From positions 68,970,236 through 69,034,235 of the forward strand of contig JASEVX010000008.1 in the NCBI GenBank assembly GCA_031761405.1: a DNA stretch of 64,000 nt. Direction: 5' to 3'. This DNA comes from Serripes groenlandicus. Its lineage: Eukaryota > Mollusca > Bivalvia > Cardiida > Cardiidae. The position numbers were made by a program, and so were the translations under genes. This document shows, piece after piece, positions 52,371 through 61,116 of this stretch (within the stretch, counting starts at the first letter, position 1; each line of letters starts with the position of its first letter). A model generated the notes under the pieces. That model searched no databases, was not told where the DNA came from, and worked only from the letters and a program-made list of their open reading frames with translations.

Positions 52371-53530
52371 CATTTTAAACGGAATGAAGAGCAATACTTG
52401 CTTTTACGCAACTTCCCCGGGGCAGTTTCAAGGAGCATATATAGAGAGCGACATCTAAAGTTAAAGCGAAATATGTTCATTCCGTAAAATTTCATTTCAA
52501 GCATTTAACCACAAAACAAACATTTTCAAAGGAATTTGTCCCTTAATAAACAACACATGTTTGTAACAAACAGTATCTGTCGCTGTCTATATAATGCTCC
52601 TGGCTTCTGCCCGGGGGCACTTGTGTACAAGCATTTATTGCTCTTCATTCCGTTTAAAATGCTTTTGAGACAGTTTCCCCAAAAAACTTTCAAGCCCCGT
52701 TTTCTTTATATTCTCTCTCCCCCAAAGAAACCCTCTTCCCATTATATGCAACTTTAAATTACACATTCTAGGTACAAACTATAATAGTCGCTCTCTATAT
52801 ATATGTTCCTGGCTTCTGCCCCGGGGCACTTGCGTACAAGCATTTATTGCTCTTCATTCCGTTTAAAATGCTTTTCAGACAGTTTCCCCAAAAAACTTCC
52901 AAGCCCCGTTTTCTTTATATTCTCTCTCCCCCAAAGAAATCCTTTTCCCATGAAATCTTCCCCTTATATGCAACTTTAAATTACACATTCTAGGTACAAA
53001 CTATAATAGTCGCTCTCTATATATATGTTCCTGGCTTCTGCCCCGGGGCACTTGTGTACAAGCATTTATTGCTCTTCATTCTGTTTAAAATGCATTTCAA
53101 ACAGTTTTCCCAAAAAACTTCCAAGTCCCGATTTCTTTATTTTCTCTCTCCCCCAAAGAAACCCTTTTCCCGGGAAATCTATCCCTTATATGCAACTTTA
53201 AATTATACATTCTAGACACAAACTGTATTAGTCGCTCTCTATATATGCTCCTGGCTTCTGCCCCTGGGCACTTGCGTATAAGCATTTATTGCTCTTCATT
53301 CCGTTTAAGATGCATTTCAGACAGTTTCGCCAAAACACTTCCAAGCCCCGTTTTCTTTAAATTGTCTCTACCCCAAAGAAACCCTTTTCCCAGGAAATCG
53401 TCACCTTATATGCAACATAAACTGCACATTCTTGGCACAAACTATACTAGTCGCTCTCTTTATAATTATGCTCCTGGCAACTGCCCCGGGGCAGAAGCCA
53501 GGAGCATATAGAGAGAGCGACAGCTATAGT
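52371..53530. repeat. Repeat block of 210-222-bp units with inverted ends
   Basis: Four direct units start near GGCTTCTG at 52602, 52811, 53033 and 53253. Each contains CTTCTGCCC(C)GGGGCACTTG and AAAGAAACCCTTTTCCC. Partial units in the opposite orientation flank them: GGGGCAGTTTCAAGGAGC near 52420 and GGGGCAGAAGCCAGGAGC near 53491. The right one forms a hairpin with the adjoining forward unit. Short frames here are not supported as genes. Confidence 0.85.
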
Positions 53531-55663
53531 TTATGCGAAATATGTCTAGTTAAAAAGATGCTATTAAGACAAAAACTCCCTGAAAAATGTTTTCTTTGTT
53601 GGGGAAATGTTTGAAATGCATTTTTACAGAATGAACTTGATGCCAAGGCTATTACGCCAATTTCCGGAAAGATTTGTTTTCAGTAGAGGTATTAAGGTGG
53701 AATCATACCTTTGAAATAAAGTTGTTTTGACGTCAAATGTACGTTTTTTGCGAAATGAGAGTGTTGTTAAAGAAATCACCATGGCTTTCTCGTTTGAAGT
53801 GGTATTTGGAAAGAGTTCACTAAAATATTTTAACAGTAATTCGGTTATTTCAAATTTATTAAAAATTCACCGAGAGATTTTTTTTAAAAACTTATATAAT
53901 TTAGAACAACCTTTTGTCTACCATTTACCAAAGTTTCAAGAAAATCTATCATGCAGATCTTTAGTAAATCGCAATGACGTTAAAGCTGTCACGCGACAAA
54001 CCGTACACTGCGGAATTTAAATTGAAACGTACCCAGGGTTATTAAAATGAACTCCCGATTTTTCATCAAAATAATCAGTTTTATTCTTTTACGAAAGTTG
54101 TAAATTATACTCCTTTAAATATTACATATGTTTTATATAAATTGACCTGTCTACTTCGCTGTTTATCTGTTAAATCATTTTTTCACATTCCATGGATTAG
54201 TATTAGTAGGCTATTAGTCTCAAACTGTCGCTTGCAGTTCTTATAGATAGATTTTATTTCACTTATTCGAATACATGTAATTTGTCATTTACATACACAG
54301 GAACACCAAATAGAAATTCGATATAACATGAAGTTTCATGATTTTACATAACCCAACATTTCTGATACGAAATTCTTCAAACAAGAGCATCGTCAGAATT
54401 ATCATGGAAGAAATTGTTAATATATTTTATTATTACTTTCATATTTGTCACTCTAGGTATTTTGTGATGTATTTTCAGATAACAGTAAATACAGAATGCG
54501 TTTCTCTTAATCAGGCAAAAAGCAAGTTTCAGAACTTCCAAGATTATAACTGAACAGCATGCAAAGCTTTCTATCTATTCTATCTGTGATTATGCTTTTG
54601 TTATTTAAGGAAACACTTTATATGATAAAACATAGAGAATATATATAACTATTTGACTTTCTTCCCTTTGGAAAACCTTATGTACAAGATTTTATGAAAG
54701 TTTTGACTTGATTGTATTCACACAGCTCCGCAGTTCAATTCAACCTAGAGCTGTTTGAAAACAGGTGTTTATTTACAATATTTTCCTGTATAGTTTGGGT
54801 AAATAACCCACTATTATTGTCTACATACATATATCCCTCGTAGTGCTATCACATCGTTGTTTGCACTATGTAGTGAGCCTTCGATGTCATTACACAGGTG
54901 TCTAGAAATTGTAGACAGTTTATAGTCGGGTAATGATACATTTTGTTTTATTATTGGAAGTGTGTCGACAACACAAATAATTAGGTAGGAACATGTGGCC
55001 AAAGGTGTGATATTCTACGGTGTCATGGCATTGTGATTTACTTAAAATCAAACCAATAGCTTTGTCTTGAAATTTGGGTTTAGGGTAAAATACAATTCTC
55101 AAGAAAAACCAAAGTACCGGTAGTTTTAAAATAACTGGGACATATGGAGTAAAAAGGAAAGATAGAAGAAGGGATGGGTGGCTGTGTATCATTTTCAGTT
55201 CCACAATGCGCGTACCGACGCACGTCAATAGTATTACGGCATTGCACTTTAATAAAAGTCCGCCCGATATATTTCCAACAAATTTGAATAAATTGGAGAA
55301 ATAATGGTGTTCTGAATTATAATGATTTCTTTTAAAAGAAATATCTAGGGCATTTTTTTTGTTAGTAAATTAGACGTAAGGTAATAACTGTATTATTAGT
55401 CAGCGAAATAAACCAAATTTTGCTTTAAAATTATTTAAAGTGGCATTTCTATCCAGAGGGAAGAAAACTCATTATGTAAGAAGCTGAATGTGTTTGGGAT
55501 TAACCACAAACATGTTACCCAATTAAGAGTCCACACTCACAAATCATACTTTTCTCCAAGATTTCAGGATTTTAAAAACGGAGCCGTTCATGTACATTTT
55601 CATTCCGAAATGTATTTAAAGGTTGGATGTCATATACAAACTGTGTTGAGATAAAAATGTACA
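53531..55663. other. Unassigned region
   Basis: Mostly unique, AT-rich. Frames at 53727-54020, 54338-54553 and 54920-55228 have no recognised domains or splice context. Confidence 0.45.
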
Positions 55664-56366
55664 TAACTGTTATAAAAACACACTCAGTTCAATGAGGCAT
55701 ATACATTGTATACACAATAAGTGTGTGTATCTAGTGCTTTTAAAGTAATATAAATGCTGTTTATGGAAAGTCACAGACAACTAACATTATCTTGTTTCCA
55801 TAGTTTTCTGTGATATACCTGAAATTACTTACGCAATAAGTAAATGTTTATTGTTTGGTGTTAAACTCCGCTTTCAACATGTTTTATGTTATATCACGTA
55901 GTTTTCTGTGTCTATTTATCCTGACATCAGCCAGTCAGTCGTAATGCTAACCCTACAACCCTCAGCGCCACGGAAGGCAGCTTTACTATCAATTTTAATG
56001 TGGTATGACACGGCAAGGGATCAAACCTTTAACCGCCCACATCCGAGACGGACGCTCTACCACATCATCGAGGCCGTCAAGTAAATGTTTATCTAGTGCT
56101 AAACTAATTATGCTGTTTATTAGATGATTTACGGTATGTCACAAGAAAATACGATTCTCTTATTTCATAATAGTGAAGATCTGTATGTACTTATGCAGTA
56201 TGATCAGGGTCTTCACTATTAGGAAATAAGAGAATGTTAGTTTTCTGTGAGATACCTGAAATCATCTATATCCCATACACAGCATAATTGTATAATGCTT
56301 TAACACTAGATAAACACACTTATTGTGTATCTGTGCTTCAATGAACTGAGTTATTTTTTATAACAG
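55664..56366. mobile_element. Foldback element with nested hairpin, split by a SINE
   Basis: Outer arms: AACTGTTATAAAAACACACT... near 55668 pairs with the complement of the segment ending near 56366. Both include CACAATAAGTGTGT and CTAGTG. An inner hairpin (ATTCTCTTATTTC, ATAGTGAAGA and their complements) lies at about 56154-56234. The SINE at 55852-56078 sits in the left side. Confidence 0.75.
55852..56078 (-). mobile_element. tRNA-derived SINE with 14-bp target duplication
   Basis: On the minus strand: an A-box-like TGTGGTAGAGCG and a B-box GGTTTGATCCC, then a body with TGACTGGCTGATGTCAGG, and a 3' tail ending GTTTAACACCAAACA. It is flanked by perfect 14-bp direct repeats, AAGTAAATGTTTAT, at 55838-55851 and 56079-56092. 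The head and tail match what I know of bivalve tRNA-derived SINEs. Confidence 0.87.
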
Positions 56367-56389
56367 TTGACATGTGTACACTTTATTTC

Positions 56390-56974
56390 CCCCCTAGATA
56401 TGGCCTAGATATCATCAAGACAAACTTTCTAACAAAGTTTCAACATGCTCAAGTTGAAAATGCGGGTTTAGAGTGTTAACAAGATTTTCCTTAAATTAAA
56501 CCTAGTAACCTAGTTTTTGACCGAACATGACCTATATTCGATATTGGCCTAGAAATCACCATGACAAACATTCTGACAAAGTTTCAACATGCTCAAGCCA
56601 AAAAATGTGGCTTCCAGAGTGTTAACAAGATTTTTCATAAATTTGACCTAGTGACCTAGTTTTTGACCGGACATGACGCAGTTTAAAAGTTGGCCTAGAA
56701 ACCACTAAGACAAACATTCTGACAAAGTTTCAACATGCTCAAGCCAAAAATGTAGCTTCCAGAGTGTTAACAAGATTTTCCTTAAATTTGACCCACATGA
56801 CCCAGTTTCAAACTTGGCCTAGAGTTGATAAAGATAAATGTTCTGATAAACTTTCATAAAGATTGGGTGCAAAATGTTTCCTCTAGAGTGTTAACAAGCA
56901 AATGTTGACGACGGACGACGGACAAAAGGCGATCACAATAACTCACCTTGAGCCCAAGTGCTCTGGTGAGCTAA
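56390..56974 (+). mobile_element. Family C Helitron-like element C1, 5' truncated
   Basis: The right end is complete: GACGACGGACGACGGAC, the hairpin CTCACCTTGAGC...GCTCTGGTGAG, then CTAA. The body has three repeats of about 130 bp (ACAAAGTTTCAACATGCTCA). No CAAGAG start was found, so the left boundary is approximate. Confidence 0.75.
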
Positions 56975-56975
56975 A

Positions 56976-58079
56976 CAAGAGGGCCATGATGGCCCTGGAA
57001 TCGCTCACCTGATTATTTTTTTCACTTTAGCTATATAAGCCCCGCCATCTGGCGGGCATAGTTTCCAACCAATCAACTTGGCTTTAAGGAATCTGATAGA
57101 GGGTCACCCTAGGAACATTTCTATAAAATTATTTGAAAATCGGCCTGACACTTTTGAAGGAGAAGATTTTTTAAGTTTTCACTATAGCAATAAAAGGCAA
57201 AATAGCCCCGCCCCCTGGCGGCCATGTTTTTTGAGCAATCAACATGGCTTGAAGGAATCTGATAGAGGGTCATCCAAGGAACATTTCTACAAAATTATTT
57301 GAAAATCGGCCCGACACTTTTGGAGGAGAAGATTTTTTAAGTTTGCACTATAGCTATATAAGGCAAAAAAGCCCCGCCCCCCCCCTGGCGGCCATGATTT
57401 TCGACCAATCAACATGGCTTGAAGGAATCTGATAGAGGGTCACCCAAGGAACATTTCTACAAATTTATTTGAAAATCGGCCTGACACTTTTGGAGAAGAA
57501 GATTTTTTAAGTTTGCACTATAGCCATATAAGGAAAAATAGCTCCGCCCCCCCCTGGCGGCCATGTTTTTCGACCAATCAACATGGCTTGAAGGAATCTG
57601 ATAGAGGGTCACCCGAGGAACATTTCTACAAAATTATTTGAAAATCGGCCTGACACTTTCGGAGGAGAAGATTTTTTAAGTTTGCACTATAGCCATATAA
57701 GGAAAAATAGCCCCGCCCCCCCCTGGCGGCCATGTTTTTCGACCAATCAACATGGCTTGAAGGAATCTGATAGAGGGTCACCCGAGGAACATTTCTACAA
57801 AATTATTTGAAAATCGGCCTGACACTTTCGGAGGAGAAGATTTTTTAAGAATTTTGAAGTTTTTTCATTTCGTTGCCATGGAAACCAGAATTATGCATGG
57901 ATCCCGAAAATTTTAAGGAATTCTGGTGAGGACATTGAGAGGATGCTTTCTGTGAAGTTTCATCCCAGTTGACCCACCGGTTACAGAGGAGAAAATGTTG
58001 ACGGACGACGGACGACGGACGCCGGACATAGGGCGATCACAATAACTCACCTTGAGCACTTCGTGCACAGGTGAGCTAA
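56976..58079 (+). mobile_element. Family C Helitron-like element C2, complete, abutting C1
   Basis: Starts CAAGAG one base after the CTAA of C1, then the hairpin GGGCCATGATGGCCC and the arm CTCACCTG. The body is about five tandem units of about 163 bp (with CCCCGCCCCCTGGCGGCCAT and AATCTGATAGAGGGTCA), then GACGGACGACGGACGCCGGA, ending with CACAGGTGAG and CTAA. The 74-residue frame at 57078 is a product of the repeat. Confidence 0.87.
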
Positions 58080-58083
58080 AAAA

Positions 58084-58650
58084 CAAGAGGGCCTGGAGTG
58101 CTCACCTGATTTTATTTTTTCTCACTTTAGCTATATAAGCCCCGCCCCCTGGCATCCATAGTTTTCGACCAAACAACATGGCCTGAAGGAATCTGATAGA
58201 GGGTCACCCTAGGATCATTTCTACAAAATTATTTGAAAATCGGCCCGACACTTTCCGAGGAGAATATTTTTTAAGTTTTCACTATAGCCATATAATGCAA
58301 AAAAAAAAAACGCCCAGTGGCGGCCATGTTTTTCGACCAATCAACATGGCTTGAAGGAATCTGACAGTGGGTCACTAAAGGAACATTTGTACAAAACTAT
58401 TTGAAAATCTGCCTACCAGTCTTGGAGGAGAAGAATTTTTAAAAAAAAATTGTTGCGTTGCCATGGAATTCTGCATGGATTCCAAAAATTTGAAGGAATT
58501 CTGGTGAGGTCATTGAGAGGATGCTTTCTGTGAAGATTCATCCTAATTGACCAACTGGTTACTGAGGAGAAGATTTTGATGGACACCGCACGCCGGACAA
58601 AAGGTGATCACAATTACTCACCTTGAGCACATTGTCCTCAGATGAGCTAA
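58084..58650 (+). mobile_element. Family C Helitron-like element C3, abutting C2
   Basis: Starts CAAGAG five bases after the end of C2, with a degraded 5' hairpin (GGGCCTGGAGTG) and the arm CTCACCTG. The body has two of the 163-bp-type units and ends with CTCAGATGAG and CTAA. Confidence 0.8.
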
Positions 58651-59078
58651 AAAGGACTTAGGAATAAGACTTAAGCTTCCTTTTTAACTGTACATGTCAG
58701 AAAATGTAGAAAGACTTAGGAATAAAACTTAAGCTTAAAAGATTTTGGAAAAAGACTGAAGCTTACTTTTTTGTCTTTACATGTCGGAAATTGTAAAAAT
58801 ACTTTGTAATAAGACTTAAGCTTACTTTTTCATCTGTACACGTTAGAAAACGTAGAAAGACTTCAGAATAAGACTTTAGCTTAAAAGATATCAAAATAAT
58901 ATGTAAGCTTACTTTTTCATATGTACATGTTAGAAAACATAGAAAGACTTCGGAATAAGACGTAAGCTTACTTTTTCATATGTACATGTCAGAAAATGAA
59001 GAAAGACTTCGGAATAAGACTTATGCTTACTTTTTCATATGTACATGTTAGAAAGTGTAGAAAGACTTCGGAGCGTGA
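58651..59078. repeat. About 60-bp minisatellite
   Basis: About seven degenerate units with AAGACTTCGGAATAAGACTT, AAGCTTACTTTTTCATATGT and ACATGTTAGAAA. Some units are shortened. Confidence 0.88.
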
Positions 59079-59189
59079 TAAAACAGGATGTCAACATATT
59101 CTATCAACCCACATCTGTAGCAACTTCATTCGATGGTCAATGAATTCATCTTCATAACGACCTGTAATTAAAGAAATAATGATTGTATA

Positions 59190-59749
59190 ACATCTGCATG
59201 AAAATTTTAAGGGCCGTAATCCAGTCATGCATGGGCACATCTGGATGGTTTTCAAAAGGAACCGAGCTCTCCTCAATATTTAACTACTATCTAAGTTTTC
59301 AGGTGAAGATCAGATAGTAAATAGAGCCTCTATTGTGTTCACAAGCTCTATTATAGCAATTTTAACAATTTCAAGGGCCATAATCCAGTCTTGCATGGTC
59401 GGATCTGTCTGGTTTGCAAAAGGAACCAAGCTCTCATGGATACCTAACTACTGTGTAAGTTTGGTGAAGATCAGATAGTAAATGGAGTCTCTATTGTGTT
59501 CAAAATCTCCATTATAATAATTTTGACAATTCCAAGGGCCATAATCCAGTCTTGCATGGGCGGATCTGGCTGGTTTGCCAAAAGGAACCGAGCTCTCATG
59601 GATATCTAACTACTGTATAAGTCTGATTGAGATACAATTTAAACTGAAGACTGTATCACGTTCACAAGCAATTGTTTACGGACGGACGCACGGACGACAT
59701 ACACCACACCACGGCATAAGCTCTTCTGGCCTTTGGCCAGTAGAGCTAA
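59190..59749 (+). mobile_element. Family B Helitron-like element B3, 5' truncated
   Basis: Body units match B1 (GGGCCATAATCCAGTC, GGAACCGAGCTCTC). The right end is typical: GGACGGACGCACGGACGAC, the hairpin CTGGCCTTTGGCCAG, then TAGAG and CTAA. No CAAGAG start is seen, so the left border is approximate. Confidence 0.78.
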
Positions 59750-60403
59750 AAAGCAAAACAAACTCACATGTTCACCGTTTTTTGACAGAGCTAGGAGGTC
59801 AAATCAAAGGTGACGCTTATCCTGCACTGAATTTTACTTTCAATTTCAGAAAATACAGCACGTTCTGAATGTGTCAACATAGCTAAAAGCAAACACTATT
59901 TTTGTTATAAATCAGTCACAGGTTATTCAACTTAATAAACAACAATTTCAACTTCCAACAAAATCATTATTGTCCAATGGGAGACAACTTCAATCCAAAA
60001 TATTCATCTGAAATTCCCTGACCAAATTGTCTGCCCAGCAAGCCATTCCGATTTACTTACCTTTGAGGTCAAATTATGCTAAATACATCCGCTGACTTGC
60101 TGATCTACAGTACTATAGTCCCTAAAAAAAAACTTTGTTTGCGTAGAAATGAGTGTATACCATCACCAGAATGTATTGAATATATGACATTGAGTTTAAA
60201 CGTATTGTGAATGTGTATAGGATGCATGTAGGAAATGATTGATTTGAACACTTTTAGTATTTTGACCTTGTTTGAAAGTGAAAGTAGAGAATGCTAAACA
60301 CCGGTTTTGTCAGGGCCCGATTTGGTCCAAAATAACGGTTACACATTTTCTTCGGATTGTTTTAAAGCTAGGAGGTAACTCTTTTCAATGATATATGGTG
60401 TTC
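59750..60403. other. Unassigned spacer
   Basis: No gene recognised. The 97-residue frame at 59575-59868 overlaps B3 and is not supported. Confidence 0.45.
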
Positions 60404-60425
60404 CAGAGCTCTAGATAAGCGTGCG
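60404..60425 (+). mobile_element. Possible left end of the hAT transposon carrying the transposase
   Basis: CAGAGCTCTAGATAAGCGTG begins with CAGAG, the usual start of a hAT terminal repeat, about 0.7 kb upstream of the transposase start. The other end would lie beyond the window, so the match cannot be confirmed. Confidence 0.35.
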
Positions 60426-60543
60426 TACTGCGTTTTCACGCATTGATTTTTCAAAAAAACGCATTAAAATTTAAAACTGTGCGTATCGTCACGCATTTCA
60501 AAATCGCGATCCCGTATTGATTTCCAATTCAATGCGTAATCCA

Positions 60544-61081
60544 TAGGAGTGCAACGATTCACGCTGTTGTAAGTCTAACAATCATTAGGAATTTAATGCA
60601 TCGTACATTGAGTGAGAAAGAATGAAAGATAAACCTAGTACCTTTCTATAAATAACTCTCTCAAATACTATAGTATGTTGACCACGTGATCAGTGTACAT
60701 TTTTTCCTAACTTGTAATCTCGCGAGACAGTTAATAGAAGAGAACTTCGTCCAATGGATGCGTGAAATAACACCATGTGACATTTTCACGTGACATTTAT
60801 TTGCCGCTCTTTCTTGAAGCCGTAGTAAATATTTCCTTATTTGGAAATCTACTACGAGGCAAAATGTAATAATTTTCATTGACCATCGATGATATGACGC
60901 AATATATTATAAGGGGATGAATGCACCGGTATTCCCGGTCAGTTTAACGCTTATAGAGATATAAACAGTGAGATACGTCGAGAAAATGTCTTTTATACTT
61001 TAATTATATATTCCAATCGAATATTCGTTAATCGAGAGGGTAATATCCGAACCGAAAGTTACCTGAATCGTTGCAGCCCTA
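60544..61081. mobile_element. hAT-type MITE with 18-bp terminal repeats and 8-bp target duplication
   Basis: Left end TAGGAGTGCAACGATTCA; right end is the complement of TAGGGCTGCAACGATTCA (16 of 18 match). It is flanked by GTAATCCA at 60536-60543 and GTAATCCG at 61082-61089, an 8-bp duplication with one change, as expected for the hAT superfamily. It encodes no transposase and sits just upstream of the unrelated hAT transposase gene. Confidence 0.85.
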
Positions 61082-61116
61082 GTAATCCGCTCTTTAGACT
61101 TTTCTGCGTTTTACAC

